Source of the DNA: Sphingomonas sp. S2M10
Lineage (GTDB): Bacteria; Pseudomonadota; Alphaproteobacteria; Sphingomonadales; Sphingomonadaceae
DNA: 64,000 nucleotides
Assembly: GCF_012650175.1 (NCBI RefSeq)
Contig: NZ_JAAILI010000067.1
Location: 1-64,000 of the forward strand
Direction: 5' to 3'
The position numbers and the translations under genes were made by a program. Each line of letters begins with the position of its first letter. Position 1 is the first letter of the stretch. A model generated the notes under the pieces. It had not been told where the DNA came from. It searched no databases and saw only the letters and a list, made by a program, of their open reading frames with translations. This document shows positions 16,337 to 25,900 of this stretch, one piece after another.

Positions 16337-17020
16337 TCAGCCCCGGTGCTCGCGGACGTAGGACAGGATATCCTCCGGCGTGCGGAACAGCGCGTCGGGG
16401 GACATGCCGGTCAGCAGGTCTTCGGCGGCATAGCCCCACAGCACGGATCCGGCGCGCATGCCGACTTCGCGCGCGGCGTCGACGTCGCGGGTCTCGTCGC
16501 CGATCGCGAGTGCGGCGTCCGGCTCCACGCCCATCTTGCGCAGCACACGGCGGAACTTGGGGGCCTTGCCGAACAGCGACGATCCGCAGGCGTAATAATG
16601 GATCTTGGCCGCATGGCGCGGACCCAGGATCTTGCGGGCATTCTCCTCCGAATTGGAGGTGACCAGCGCCAGCTTGACGCCGCTTTCGACCAGCCGCTCC
16701 AGCAGATTGGGGGTGCCGGGGAACAGCTCGATCCGGTGCGCCTCGCGACTCACCAGCTTGCGGACGTAGCGGGCGATCCACGGCATCTTCCAGCGCGCGA
16801 TGCCGAGGAACTCGATCACCTCGCGCGAGCTCTTGCGCCGGAGCATCTCCACCTCGTCGGGCGCGATCTTGCGGAAGCGGAAGCGCTCGGCAAGGTCGTT
16901 GGCGACCGAGACGAACCAGTCGCCGCTGTCGGACAGCGTGCCGTCGAAATCGAAGATGACGAGGTCCAGCGGCCGGGTCGCGATGGCGCCCGTTTCAGCC
17001 ATGTCCGCTACCAGTTCCAT
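16337..17020 (-). CDS. HAD-superfamily hydrolase (phosphoglycolate phosphatase-like)
   Basis: The 227-residue product has HAD motif I VIFDFDGTLSDSG with the nucleophile Asp, motif II LALVTSNSEE, a Lys in FGKAPKF, and motif IV AIGDETRDVDAA. The cap domain is helical, between motifs I and II, as in phosphoglycolate phosphatase and related enzymes; the true substrate is uncertain. The ATG at 17020 overlaps the 3' end of the CDF transporter gene by 26 bases; an ATG at 17002 would overlap by eight. It ends a long minus-strand gene run. Confidence 0.85.
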   Translation of the reverse strand: MELVADMAETGAIATRPLDLVIFDFDGTLSDSGDWFVSVANDLAERFRFRKIAPDEVEMLRRKSSREVIEFLGIARWKMPWIARYVRKLVSREAHRIELFPGTPNLLERLVESGVKLALVTSNSEENARKILGPRHAAKIHYYACGSSLFGKAPKFRRVLRKMGVEPDAALAIGDETRDVDAAREVGMRAGSVLWGYAAEDLLTGMSPDALFRTPEDILSYVREHRG

Positions 17021-17954
17021 GCATCCGGCACTCCGCCCCGTTGCCCAACTCTATCTGTACCGTGCTGTGCCCGATCCGGAAATCGTGCGCGAGCAAATGC
17101 TGAAGATGAATCAGAAATGCGTCACCCGGATGACCGTTCGGCATCACGAGATGCGCGGTCAGCGCCGCGTCGGTGGTGCTCATCGGCCAGACATGAAGAT
17201 CGTGGACGCGGGTGACCCCCGGCTGGGCGAGCAGCGTGTGCTCCACCGCCTCCAGGTCGATGCGGTCCGGCACCGCCTGGAGCACCATGGTCAGCGATTC
17301 GCGCAGCAGCCCCCAGGTGCCGACAAGGATCACGACGACGACGACGAGGCTGATTGCGGGGTCGATCCACCGCAGCCCGGTCCACCAGATCAGCGCGCCG
17401 GCCAGCACCACCGCAGCGGAGACGGCGGCATCGGCGGCCATGTGCAGATAGGCGCCGCGGATGTTGATGTCGTGCTCGCGGCCGCGCGCGAAGAGCAGCG
17501 CGGTGCCGAGGTTCACGACGATGCCCGCGCCCGCCACCAGCATCACCGGGATCGGCGCCACCGCGGGCGGATCGGCCAGGCGCTGGATCGTTTCCAGCAG
17601 GATCGCGCCGATCGCGACCAGCAGCAGCAGCGCGTTGGCGAGCGCGGCGAGGATCGAAGAGGCACCCAGGCCATAGGTGAAGCGCGGCGTCGCGGGGCGC
17701 TTGCCCAGCTCCGCGCCGACCCAGGCGATCAGCAGGCCCAGCACGTCGGAAAGATTGTGGCCCGCATCGGCGAGCAGCGCCATCGATCCGGTCCAGATCC
17801 CCGCACCACCCTCGATCAGCACGAAGGCGATGTTGAGCGCGGTGCCGATCGCGAACGCGCGGCCGAAATCGCCAGGCGCATGGCTGTGGCCGTGGCCATG
17901 ACCATGATGGTGTGAGTGGCCATGATGATGGCCGTGCGCGTGACTTCCCGACAT
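16995..17954 (-). CDS. Cation diffusion facilitator (CzcD/ZitB-like metal efflux)
   Basis: The 319-residue protein starts with a His/Gly-rich region (SHAHGHHHGHSHHHGHGHG), a metal buffer or sensor. Six membrane segments follow, with the zinc-site motifs SMALLADAGHNLSDV in the second segment and AYLHMAADAAVS in the fifth. The C-terminal cytosolic domain carries VHDLHVWPMST. CDF proteins exchange Zn2+ or similar ions for protons to lower cytosolic metal. No metal regulator is nearby, so regulation is not visible. Confidence 0.93.
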   Translation of the reverse strand: MSGSHAHGHHHGHSHHHGHGHGHSHAPGDFGRAFAIGTALNIAFVLIEGGAGIWTGSMALLADAGHNLSDVLGLLIAWVGAELGKRPATPRFTYGLGASSILAALANALLLLVAIGAILLETIQRLADPPAVAPIPVMLVAGAGIVVNLGTALLFARGREHDINIRGAYLHMAADAAVSAAVVLAGALIWWTGLRWIDPAISLVVVVVILVGTWGLLRESLTMVLQAVPDRIDLEAVEHTLLAQPGVTRVHDLHVWPMSTTDAALTAHLVMPNGHPGDAFLIHLQHLLAHDFRIGHSTVQIELGNGAECRMHGTGSGHG

Positions 17955-18012
17955 GTCCGGCGATCCTAGCGGGCGTCGCCCATGTGATGCTAGCCCATCG
18001 CAACGAAAGGGT

Positions 18013-18513
18013 TCAGCGGCGCCCGCGCTTGCCCTTGCCGTCCGGGGGGCTGAAAGCGGGCGGGCGGATCGTCACCAGCTCGCTCCGCTCGATGACCCCG
18101 TCCTTGTTCTTGTCGAACCGCGTCCAGATCAGCGCGAAGCGATCCTGGAATTCGCCCCAGCTCACCTTGTTGTCGCCGTCGCGGTCCATCTCGAACGGGC
18201 TGGGGAGCGTGTTGCGATCGCCCATCCAGCGCAGCGACCAGTCCGAATAGGCGATATAGCCGAGGCTGCCGGCGTGCCCGCTGTCGGCGCTGTCGAAGCT
18301 GTGCTTGAGGCCCGCGTCGAACTCGGCGCGGGTGACGCGGGCGTCGCCGTCCGCATCGAATCCGGCTATCAGCAGCGCGACCGGCTCGGCGATCACCGTC
18401 GCCTGGGGCTGCGCACCCGGCGCGTTGACCGTGATCGAATCGGACGCCGCGCGATCCTGGGCCAAGGCGGGCAGGGCGGCGGTACAGGCGGCGAACAGCA
18501 GGAACGGGCGCAT
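18013..18513 (-). CDS. Secreted EF-hand calcium-binding protein
   Basis: The 166-residue product has a signal peptide (LLFAACTAALPALAQ) and three EF-hand loops: DADGDARVTRAEF, DRDGDNKVSWGEF and DKNKDGVIERSEL. The C-terminus is basic (GKGKRGRR). It probably binds Ca2+ in the periplasm; its role is unknown. The ATG at 18513 has an AAAGGGA site. It lies ten bases after queA and is probably in the same transcript, although the functions look unrelated. Confidence 0.88.
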   Translation of the reverse strand: MRPFLLFAACTAALPALAQDRAASDSITVNAPGAQPQATVIAEPVALLIAGFDADGDARVTRAEFDAGLKHSFDSADSGHAGSLGYIAYSDWSLRWMGDRNTLPSPFEMDRDGDNKVSWGEFQDRFALIWTRFDKNKDGVIERSELVTIRPPAFSPPDGKGKRGRR

Positions 18514-18523
18514 CGAAATCCCT

Positions 18524-19555
18524 TTAGCGGGCGGGCAGCAACAGGCTGGAGTCACCGTAACTGTAGAAGCGATAGCCGGTTTCGATCGCATGGGCATAGG
18601 CCGCCTGCATGCGATCCAGCCCCATCAGCGCGGAGACCAGCATGAACAGCGTCGAGCGCGGCAGATGGAAATTGGTGATCAGCCCGTCAACGCCGTTGAA
18701 GCGATAGCCGGGGGTGATGAAGATCGCGGTATCGCCTTCGAACGGCTGGATCACGCGGCGCTCGTCCGCCGCGCTTTCGAGCAGGCGCAGGCTGGTGGTG
18801 CCCACCGCGATGATGCGATTGCCGGCCGCGCGCACCGCGTTGAGGCGGTCCGCCACCTCGGGCGCGATGCGGCCCCATTCGGCGTGCATCTTATGGTCGG
18901 CGGTGTCCTCGGCCTTGACCGGCAGGAACGTGCCGGCGCCGACGTGCAGCGTCAGCGTGGTGTGGCCCATGCCGGCGGCTTCCAGCGACGCCATCAGCCC
19001 GGGCGTGAAGTGCAGCGCGGCGGTGGGGGCGGCGACGGCGCCCGGCTCGGCCGCGAACATCGTCTGGTAATCGTCCGCATCGCGCGCGTCGGTCGGCCGC
19101 TTCGAGGCGATATAGGGCGGCAGCGGCATGCGGCCGCAGCGCTCCAGCAGCAGCTCGACCGGCTCGTCGCCCTGGAAGTCGAGTGCGAAGCTGCCGTCCT
19201 CGGCGCGATCCGAGGCAAGGGCGATAGCGCCCGGCCCGAAGTCGATGGCGTCGCCGTCGCGCAGGCGCTTGGCGTTGCGGATGAAGGCGCGCCAGCGGCG
19301 CGGCCCCTCACGCTTGTGGAGCGTCGCGCCGATCCGCGCCTCGCCGCGCATGCCCTCCAGCTGGGCGGGAATCACGCGGGTGTCGTTGAACACCAGGCAG
19401 TCGCCGGGGCGAAGCTGCGCGGCGAGATCGCGGACGATTTCGTCGCGCGTCTCCGCACCGTCGAGCACGAGCAGGCGGGCGGAGTCGCGCGGGGCAGCGG
19501 GGCGCAGCGCGATCCGCTCGTTCGGCAGGTCGAAATCGAAGAGGTCGACGTTCAC
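18524..19555 (-). CDS. queA: tRNA preQ1(34) S-adenosylmethionine ribosyltransferase-isomerase
   Basis: The 343-residue product has the QueA features [14 protein letters not shown] at the N-terminus, [30 protein letters not shown] and [13 protein letters not shown]. It transfers and isomerises the ribosyl group of SAM onto preQ1 in tRNA, giving epoxyqueuosine. The next pathway enzyme, QueG, is encoded at 38033-39166. It follows the cyclophilin gene by 13 bases. Confidence 0.96.
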   Translation of the reverse strand: MNVDLFDFDLPNERIALRPAAPRDSARLLVLDGAETRDEIVRDLAAQLRPGDCLVFNDTRVIPAQLEGMRGEARIGATLHKREGPRRWRAFIRNAKRLRDGDAIDFGPGAIALASDRAEDGSFALDFQGDEPVELLLERCGRMPLPPYIASKRPTDARDADDYQTMFAAEPGAVAAPTAALHFTPGLMASLEAAGMGHTTLTLHVGAGTFLPVKAEDTADHKMHAEWGRIAPEVADRLNAVRAAGNRIIAVGTTSLRLLESAADERRVIQPFEGDTAIFITPGYRFNGVDGLITNFHLPRSTLFMLVSALMGLDRMQAAYAHAIETGYRFYSYGDSSLLLPAR

Positions 19556-19568
19556 GGGTTTCGTGCGA

Positions 19569-20357
19569 TCACTTCTTCTTCGGTGCGGGCTTCTTTGCCG
19601 CCGGCGCGGGCCTAGTCGCCGGCACGCTGGGGCCCACTGGGATCAGCGTCGGGCCGGTCGCCGCCGGCGCGGCGGGCGCAAGCGGCTGATAGGCCGGGGG
19701 ATTGTCCGATTCGATATAGGCGTGGATGATCACGGTCGGGTGCTGCGGCGGCTCGCCGCGCTCGATCTTGTCGACCCACTCCATGCCCGAGGTGACGCGG
19801 CCGAACACGGTATAGTCGTGGTCGAAGGCGAGCTTGGGCTGCATCATGATGAAGAACTGGCTGTTCGCGCTGTTCTCCGCCTCGGTCTTTTGCTCGGCGG
19901 TGGCGTTGTCCGGCGCGCCGCGGCGGGCGGCGGAGACGGTGCCGCGGACATGCGGCAGCGAGCTGAACTCGGCCGGCACGTTGGGCAGATCCGAATCGCC
20001 GGTGCCGTCGCCCTTGGGATCGCCGCCCTGGGCGATGTTGTAGGGATCGTCGACCACGCGGTGGAAGGTCAGGCCGTCATAGAAGTGGCGGCGGGTAAGC
20101 GTCTTGATCCGCTCCACCATTTTCGGCGCGACGTCCGGGCGGAGGCGGACCAGCACGCGGCCGCCGGTCGACAGATCGAGCACCCAGGTATTCTCCGGGT
20201 CGGCGGGAACCAGCACGGAGGGGCGCGTGTTAGCGTCGGAATTCACGCCCTTCAGCGGTTCGATGATGGGCTTTGGCTTGCCTCCGCCACCCTGGGCCAG
20301 CGCCGGCACGGCGAACAGCGTGGCGGCCATGGCGGCCATCGTGGCTAGGAAACGCAT
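19569..20357 (-). CDS. Periplasmic cyclophilin-type peptidyl-prolyl isomerase
   Basis: The 262-residue product has a signal peptide (ending VPALAQ), a cyclophilin domain with the [17 protein letters not shown] core, a family Phe in SQFFIMM, and [14 protein letters not shown]. The C-terminal ~45 residues are Ala/Pro-rich and end in basic KKPAPKKK. It helps fold exported proteins. The central segment [16 protein letters not shown] is as expected for bacterial members. The ATG at 20357 has GGGAAG five bases upstream. Confidence 0.92.
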   Translation of the reverse strand: MRFLATMAAMAATLFAVPALAQGGGGKPKPIIEPLKGVNSDANTRPSVLVPADPENTWVLDLSTGGRVLVRLRPDVAPKMVERIKTLTRRHFYDGLTFHRVVDDPYNIAQGGDPKGDGTGDSDLPNVPAEFSSLPHVRGTVSAARRGAPDNATAEQKTEAENSANSQFFIMMQPKLAFDHDYTVFGRVTSGMEWVDKIERGEPPQHPTVIIHAYIESDNPPAYQPLAPAAPAATGPTLIPVGPSVPATRPAPAAKKPAPKKK

Positions 20358-20442
20358 CGAACTTCCCACTCGTTTTCTGGTGAATGCGCGGCTCTACCGC
20401 AATCGCCGGGCAGCGCAAAGCCCGGTGCACGCCCGACTGGCG

Positions 20443-20952
20443 TTAGTTGCTGCCCTTGCGGCCGAGCAGTTCCACACGGGCGGCAACATCGGCCTCCACG
20501 CGCTCCGGAACGAAGCGATGGATCGGGCCCCCGTACATCGCGATTTCCTTGACCAGCCGGCTGGCGATCGGCTGCAGAGAGACGTCGGCCATCAGGAAGA
20601 CCGTCTCGATCCGGTCGTTGATCTGCTGGTTCATGCCGGCCATCTGATATTCATATTCGAAGTCCGCCACCGCGCGCAGACCGCGGACGATCACGCTGGC
20701 GCGCTCGCGCTCGGCGAAATCCATCAGCAGCGAATCGAAGCTGACCACCTCGATCGTGCCGGGCAGCCCCTCCACCTCGCGGCGGACCATCGCCATCCGC
20801 TCCTCAACCGTGAACATCGGCGACTTGGAGGGATTGGTGGTGACCCCGATCACCAGCCGGTCGACCAGCTTCGCGCCGCGCCGGATGATGTCCATATGGC
20901 CGCGGGTGATCGGGTCGAAAGTGCCGGGATAGACCCCGATACGGCTGTGCAT
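20443..20952 (-). CDS. coaD: Pantetheine-phosphate adenylyltransferase
   Basis: The 169-residue product begins RIGVYPGTFDPITRGHMDII, with the (T/H)xGH nucleotidyltransferase signature, followed by VIVRGLRAVADFEYEYQMAGMN, characteristic of CoaD. It makes dephospho-CoA from phosphopantetheine and ATP. It lies 19 bases after ispA on the minus strand and may share its transcript. Confidence 0.96.
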   Translation of the reverse strand: MHSRIGVYPGTFDPITRGHMDIIRRGAKLVDRLVIGVTTNPSKSPMFTVEERMAMVRREVEGLPGTIEVVSFDSLLMDFAERERASVIVRGLRAVADFEYEYQMAGMNQQINDRIETVFLMADVSLQPIASRLVKEIAMYGGPIHRFVPERVEADVAARVELLGRKGSN

Positions 20953-20971
20953 GCGGTGTCTCCCCTGGCGC

Positions 20972-21880
20972 CTAGCGGTCGCGTTCGAGCGTGAAGCGCG
21001 CCACGTCGCGCAGCAGATCGGCCTCGGGGCCGAAGGCGTGGAGATGGGCGATCGCCTGGTCGACCAGCATCCGTGCCTGTTCGCGCGCGCGATCGATGCC
21101 GAGCAGCGACAGGAAGGTCTCCTTGCCCGCCGCGCCGTCCTTGCCGAGTTTCTTGCCGACCAGCGCCTCGTCGCCCTCGGCATCGAGGATGTCGTCGACG
21201 ATCTGGAAGGCCAGGCCGATATCGCGGGCATAGCCGCGCAGGCCGGTGCGTCCCTCGGGCGCGACGCGGCCGAGGATCGCCGCGCTCTCGACCGCGCAGG
21301 AGATCAGCGCGCCGGTCTTCATCGCCTGCAGCCGGGTGACGGTGGCGAGATCGAAGCTGGCCTTCTCCGCCTCCAGGTCCATCATCTGGCCGCCCGCCAT
21401 GCCCGAGGGCCCAGAGGCGCGGGCGAGTTCGGAGATCAGTTCGACGCGGACGAACGGATCGGCATGCGTTGCAGCGTCCGCCAGGATCTCGAAGGCGAGC
21501 GCGTGGAGGCAGTCGCCCGCCAGGATCGCGGTGGCCTCGTCGAACGCCTTGTGCACCGTCGGCTTGCCGCGGCGCATGTCGTCATCGTCCATCGCCGGCA
21601 GGTCGTCATGGATGAGCGAATAGACATGGATGCATTCGAGCGCGGTGGCGACACGTGCGGCGCATTGCTTGTCAACCGCGAACAACTGCGCCGTGGCGAA
21701 CACCAGCAGTGGCCGCAGCCGCTTGCCGCCGCCGATCGCGGCATGGCGCATCGCACGGTACAGTTCCGCGCGGGGATCGTCCGGCACGCCGAGCAGGCGG
21801 TCGAACTGCGCGTCGATCTCGGCCGCGACCTGGCGCAGCGCCGATTCGAGCGCGAGCGAGGCATGGGGCACGCTCGACAC
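20972..21880 (-). CDS. ispA: Farnesyl diphosphate synthase (polyprenyl synthetase)
   Basis: The 302-residue product has GGGKRLRPLLV, the first aspartate-rich motif DDLPAMDDDDMRRG and the second DDILDAEGD, with GGQMMDL and KTG(A)L between. The xseB-ispA arrangement is typical of farnesyl diphosphate synthase, which condenses isopentenyl and geranyl diphosphates. In many bacteria dxs follows; here coaD does. Confidence 0.93.
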   Translation of the reverse strand: MSSVPHASLALESALRQVAAEIDAQFDRLLGVPDDPRAELYRAMRHAAIGGGKRLRPLLVFATAQLFAVDKQCAARVATALECIHVYSLIHDDLPAMDDDDMRRGKPTVHKAFDEATAILAGDCLHALAFEILADAATHADPFVRVELISELARASGPSGMAGGQMMDLEAEKASFDLATVTRLQAMKTGALISCAVESAAILGRVAPEGRTGLRGYARDIGLAFQIVDDILDAEGDEALVGKKLGKDGAAGKETFLSLLGIDRAREQARMLVDQAIAHLHAFGPEADLLRDVARFTLERDR

Positions 21881-21883
21881 GCC

Positions 21884-22129
21884 TCAGCCGGCCGCGAAGG
21901 GAGTGGTGCCGGCGGCGCGGCCATCGGCATCGGTGCGGATCGCCTCGATCCGGGCCTGCGCCGCATCGAGCCGCGCCGCGCATTGCCGGCGCAACTGGTC
22001 GCCGCGCTCGTAGAGGTCGATTGCCTCCTGCAGCGCCGCTTCGCCGCTCTCCAGCCGGCTCACGATCTTCTCCAGTTCCTTCAGCGCCTCTTCGAAGGAG
22101 AGGGCCGTGATGTCCGCTTGTTCCGCCAT
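21884..22129 (-). CDS. xseB: Exodeoxyribonuclease VII small subunit
   Basis: The 81-residue acidic helical protein has the XseB pattern SFEEALKELEKIVSRLESGEAALQEAIDLYERG. It caps the XseA catalytic subunit of exonuclease VII. It precedes ispA by three bases, a common pairing. The ATG at 22129 is preferred; upstream in-frame codons add a non-conserved Pro/Ser segment. Confidence 0.93.
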   Translation of the reverse strand: MAEQADITALSFEEALKELEKIVSRLESGEAALQEAIDLYERGDQLRRQCAARLDAAQARIEAIRTDADGRAAGTTPFAAG

Positions 22130-22265
22130 GGGCTCGCTATGCGGCAGGGTGGGGGGCGATGGCAACCGGGGGCGGCGCGATTCCTCGCACAAGCCGGCGG
22201 TAGGATTGCGGCGGGCGGCACCACGCGCCTAGGTCCGCGTTGGGAAGCGCGAAGGAGACTTGCGG

Positions 22266-23645
22266 ATGTTCGAGATCATCAACCCGGCGACCGGCGAGAC
22301 CGTCGATCGCATCGCCGAGCTGGACGATGCCGGGATCGAGGCGGCGCTGGCGCGCGCAGCGGCCGGGTACAGGCAGTGGCGCGAGACGCCGATCGAGGCG
22401 CGGACGGCGCTGCTGAACCGGATCGCCGATGCCTGGGAGGCGAACAAGCAGCATCTCGCCGAACTGGCGGTGCGCGAAATGGGCAAGACGATCACCGGCG
22501 CGCTTGCCGAGGTGGAGAAGTGCATTTCGGGCTTCCGCCATTATGCCGAGCACGGCCCCGCCTATCTGGAGCCCACCACGGTCAAGACGCCCACGGGCCA
22601 TGCGGTCGCGCGCTGGCTGCCGCTGGGACCGGTGCTGGCGGTGATGCCGTGGAACTTCCCCTATTGGCAGGCGGTGCGCTTCCTCGCCCCGACGATCCTC
22701 GCGGGGAACGTCGCGCTGCTCAAGCACGCGTCCAGTGTGCAGGGCTGCGCGGCGGCGATGGAGGAAATGGCGCGCAAGGCCGGGGCGCCCGCGGGGCTGT
22801 TCCAGAACCTCGCGATCAAGTCCGGGAAGGTCGACGCGATCATCGCCGACAAGCGAGTGGTGGCGGTGACGCTGACCGGATCGGAAGGCGCGGGGGCCAA
22901 GGTGGCCGAGGCCGCGGGCCGCGCGCTCAAGAAGGTGGTGCTGGAACTGGGCGGCTCCGACCCGTTCATCGTCATGCCCTCGGCGGATCTCGACGCGGCG
23001 GTGAAGACCGCGGTGACCGCACGGGTGCAGAATGCCGGGCAGAGCTGCATCTGCTCCAAGCGGATGATCGTCCATGCCGAGGTGTATGACGCGTTCTTGG
23101 AAAAATTCGTCGCCGGCATGGAGGCGGTGCAGATCGGCGATCCGATGGAGGAGGACACGGTGATGGGGTCGCTCTCCAGCGTCCAGCAGCGCGATACCGT
23201 GCTGGAGCAGTTGGAGAAGGCGCAGGCGGCGGGGGCGACGCTGCTGACCGGCGGGGCCAAGATCGACCGGGACGGCGCGTGGATGACGCCGGGGGTGCTG
23301 GTCGATCTCGATCCCGAGAGCGATGTGGCGAAGGAGGAGATCTTCGGTCCCGTAGCGGCGGTCTACAAGGTGGCGGATATCGACGCAGCGATCGCGCTGG
23401 CGAACGACGTGCCGTATGGCCTTGGCTCGTCGGTTTGGACGCAGGACGAAGCCGAGATCGAGCGCTTCGCGCGCGATATCGAAGCGGGGATGACCGCGGT
23501 GAATGCGCTGCTCGCCTCGGTGCCGGAAGCGCCGTTCGGCGGCGTCAAGCTGTCCGGCCATGGCCGCGAGCTCGGGCCCTGGGGGCTGCACGAGTTCATG
23601 AACCTCAAGGCGGTGATGTTCGGCGGCGGCAAGCCGGGGGATTGA
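22266..23645 (+). CDS. NAD(P)-dependent aldehyde dehydrogenase (succinate-semialdehyde type)
   Basis: The 459-residue product is an aldehyde dehydrogenase with MPWNFPYWQ, LTGSEGAG, the catalytic Glu in LELGGSDPF and the catalytic Cys in NAGQSCICSKR. It looks like the short succinate-semialdehyde dehydrogenase (Sad/GabD-like) group; the substrate is inferred from overall pattern. A GAAGGAGA site lies seven bases before the ATG. It stands alone, divergent from xseB, and is followed by palindromic repeats. Confidence 0.9.
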   Translation: MFEIINPATGETVDRIAELDDAGIEAALARAAAGYRQWRETPIEARTALLNRIADAWEANKQHLAELAVREMGKTITGALAEVEKCISGFRHYAEHGPAYLEPTTVKTPTGHAVARWLPLGPVLAVMPWNFPYWQAVRFLAPTILAGNVALLKHASSVQGCAAAMEEMARKAGAPAGLFQNLAIKSGKVDAIIADKRVVAVTLTGSEGAGAKVAEAAGRALKKVVLELGGSDPFIVMPSADLDAAVKTAVTARVQNAGQSCICSKRMIVHAEVYDAFLEKFVAGMEAVQIGDPMEEDTVMGSLSSVQQRDTVLEQLEKAQAAGATLLTGGAKIDRDGAWMTPGVLVDLDPESDVAKEEIFGPVAAVYKVADIDAAIALANDVPYGLGSSVWTQDEAEIERFARDIEAGMTAVNALLASVPEAPFGGVKLSGHGRELGPWGLHEFMNLKAVMFGGGKPGD

Positions 23646-23659
23646 GTTCGGAGTCTTCT

Positions 23660-23829
23660 TAGCCCCTCCTCCAGGGAGGAGGGGTTGGGGTGGAGGGATG
23701 CCAGAACGTCTGTTGGTCTCGGTGAGACACAGCCCCACCCCAACCCCGCATCAGGTGAACAGCGCCCCGCGCTGTTCAGGCGCTGCCGGGGGCAGCGCCG
23801 ACCTGATGCGCCTGAAGGGGAGGGGCTTA
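23660..23829. repeat. Composite palindromic element with a nested insertion
   Basis: The left part (agcccctcctccagggagga, ggggttggggtggagg) and the right ends match the inverted repeats of the DUF559 cassette. In the right part, the motif ccccaccccaacccc...cctgaaggggaggggct is split by about 60 bases whose own ends are gcatcaggt and acctgatgc. This looks like one palindromic element inserted into another. Confidence 0.8.
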
Positions 23830-23840
23830 ACAGAAGGGAC

Positions 23841-25526
23841 TCACCGCCCCGCCTTCACCTCCGCCAGCAGATCCTTGCGGCTGAGCTTGCCGATCATCGT
23901 CTTGGGCAGGGCGTCGCGGATCACCACTTCCTTCACCCGCTCATGCTTGCCGAGCTGGGCGTTGAGCCAGTCGCACATCTCCTTGGCGTCCGCCGTCATG
24001 CCCTCGTTGAGCGCGACATAGGCATGGGGCAGCTCGCCATGGTAGGGGTCGGGCAGGCCCAGCACGAGCGTCTCCTTCACCGCCGGATGGGTGTAGAGCA
24101 CCGCCTCGATCTGGCTGGGGAACACCTTGAACCCGCCGACCGCGATCATGTCCTTCAGCCGGTCGACGATCTGGATATAGCCGTCCGCGTCGATGATGCC
24201 GACATCGCCGGTGCGCAGCCAGTGATCGTCGACGAAGGTGCCGATATCGGCCTCGGGGCGGTTCCAGTATCCCTGCATGATCTGCGGGCCCTGCACCACG
24301 ATCTCGCCCGGCTCGCCCTCGGGGGCAGGCTTGCGCGGGTCTTCCTTGTCGACCAGCCGCACCCGCGTGCCGGCGATCGGCTGGCCGATCGTGCCGCTCT
24401 TGTTGAGCCCGACATAGGGATTGGCCGAGACCACCCCCGAGCTTTCGGACAGGCCATAGCCTTCGATGATGTGCGCGCCGGTGATCGATTCCCAGTTGAG
24501 CTTGAGCTGCTCGGGCAGCGGCGCGCCGCCCGAGATGCAGAAGCGCAGCGAGGAAAAGTCGCTCGGCTTCATCCCCGGCGCGTCGAGCAGCGCCTGGTAC
24601 ATGGTCGGCACACCCGGCAGCGAACGCGGCTTGGTACGCCGCAGTTCGGTCAGCACCTGCTGCGCGTTGAAGCGCGGCAGCATCACGATCTTGCCACCGG
24701 TGATCACGGTGCGGTTGAGCACGCAGGTGTTGGCGAAGACGTGGAAGAAGGGCAGCACGCCCAGCACCGAATCCTCGGCCTGGCCGAGTTCGGGGTCGAG
24801 TTCCGCCACCTGTCGGGCATTGGCCGAGAGATTCTGGTGGGTGAGCACCGCGCCCTTGGGGGTGCCGGTGGTGCCGCCGGTATATTGGATCAGCGCGACA
24901 TTGCGTTCGGGATCGATATCGGGACGCGCGCAGTCGCCCTTGTTGGCGATCAGCCTGGAAAAGGCGAGGATGCGGGGATCGTGCGGGCGGGCGGTCACCT
25001 CGCTGCCGCGGAACAGCTGGTAGAAGAGCGACTTGGCGGTGGGCAGCGCGCCCGCCACCGAACCGACCACCAGCCGCTCCAGATCGCTCTTCTCGAGCAC
25101 CTTGAGCGCGGTGGGCAGCAACGCGGTGGCGGAGAGGGTGAAGAGCAGCCGGGTGCCCGAATCGGCCACCTGCGCGGCAAGCTCGTCCACCGAATAGAGC
25201 GGCGAGAAGTTCACCACCGTCGCGCCGAGCTTGAGGATACCGTAATAGGCGGCGACGTAATGCGGCACGTTGGGCAGGAACAGGCCGATCCGGTCGCCCG
25301 GCCCATAGCCCAGCGCGCGCAACCCGCAGGCGACGCGATTGGCGCCGTCCAGCGTCTCGCCATAGCTGTAGATGCGACCCATGAAATCGAGAAGCGGGGC
25401 GTGCGGGTGGGCCGCCGCGCTCTCCTCGAACAGGTCTACCATGGACCGCGGCGCGTAGCTGCGATCCCACTCTCCTGGATGCCGATAGGCGGTCTTCCAG
25501 ACCATTTCGGGCTTTGTCATTGACAT
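23841..25526 (-). CDS. AMP-forming acyl-CoA synthetase (long-chain fatty acid-CoA ligase type)
   Basis: The product of about 561 residues has the ANL-superfamily motifs: QYTGGTTGTPKGAVLTH (P-loop A3), GYGLSESS (A5), the WLRTGDVG Asp (A7), DRLKDMIAVGG hinge (A8) and a catalytic Lys in TMIGKLSRKDL (A10). The architecture fits FadD-like enzymes that activate fatty acids for beta-oxidation or lipid synthesis; chain length cannot be told. ATG codons at 25526 and 25520 are both possible. It is a single gene convergent with the upstream aldehyde dehydrogenase gene. Confidence 0.9.
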   Translation of the reverse strand: MSMTKPEMVWKTAYRHPGEWDRSYAPRSMVDLFEESAAAHPHAPLLDFMGRIYSYGETLDGANRVACGLRALGYGPGDRIGLFLPNVPHYVAAYYGILKLGATVVNFSPLYSVDELAAQVADSGTRLLFTLSATALLPTALKVLEKSDLERLVVGSVAGALPTAKSLFYQLFRGSEVTARPHDPRILAFSRLIANKGDCARPDIDPERNVALIQYTGGTTGTPKGAVLTHQNLSANARQVAELDPELGQAEDSVLGVLPFFHVFANTCVLNRTVITGGKIVMLPRFNAQQVLTELRRTKPRSLPGVPTMYQALLDAPGMKPSDFSSLRFCISGGAPLPEQLKLNWESITGAHIIEGYGLSESSGVVSANPYVGLNKSGTIGQPIAGTRVRLVDKEDPRKPAPEGEPGEIVVQGPQIMQGYWNRPEADIGTFVDDHWLRTGDVGIIDADGYIQIVDRLKDMIAVGGFKVFPSQIEAVLYTHPAVKETLVLGLPDPYHGELPHAYVALNEGMTADAKEMCDWLNAQLGKHERVKEVVIRDALPKTMIGKLSRKDLLAEVKAGR

Positions 25527-25640
25527 CAGTGTAAGCAACCAGAATTTGCCATGCAAGGGCGGTTTTCACCGCACATGCAGAGTCGTCGCGCACCATGCGC
25601 GTTCTGTCTCTACGGCACTATCCGGGGTTGGTTCCGCGCC

Positions 25641-25850
25641 TCAGCGCGCGAGCTGGCGGCTCCAGGTGACGAGCACCGACACGGCGAGGATGCCGAGATC
25701 GATCGCGGCATGCACCTGTTGCGGGGCAGTATCGCCGGCATGATGGGTAAGGATTTCCAGATCGGCGTGCGGGCGAGGCGGGCGCGCGATCGCAACGACC
25801 AGCGCAATGGCCCCGGCGATCAGCAACAGGCGCTTGTGACGCGACATCAT
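25641..25850 (-). CDS. Small membrane protein coupled to a diguanylate cyclase gene
   Basis: The protein of about 69 residues has an N-terminal membrane segment (RLLLIAGAIALVVAIA), a short polar middle, and a second hydrophobic stretch (AAIDLGILAVSVLVTW). No family was recognised. GAGGAAG lies before the ATG at 25850. A longer version starts at 25904, where ATG overlaps the stop of the upstream diguanylate cyclase (ATGA), adding a Pro/Arg-rich leader. Either way it is transcribed with that gene. Confidence 0.6.
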   Translation of the reverse strand: MMSRHKRLLLIAGAIALVVAIARPPRPHADLEILTHHAGDTAPQQVHAAIDLGILAVSVLVTWSRQLAR

Positions 25851-25900
25851 ACCCCGCTTCCTCGGCCTTCCTCTACCGCGAGGCGGTGGCGCAGGCAAGC

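Noticed and set aside
22137..23738. 533-codon minus-strand frame opposite the aldehyde dehydrogenase gene
   Set aside because: Low-complexity Arg/His-rich translation, while the plus strand encodes an intact dehydrogenase with catalytic Glu and Cys.
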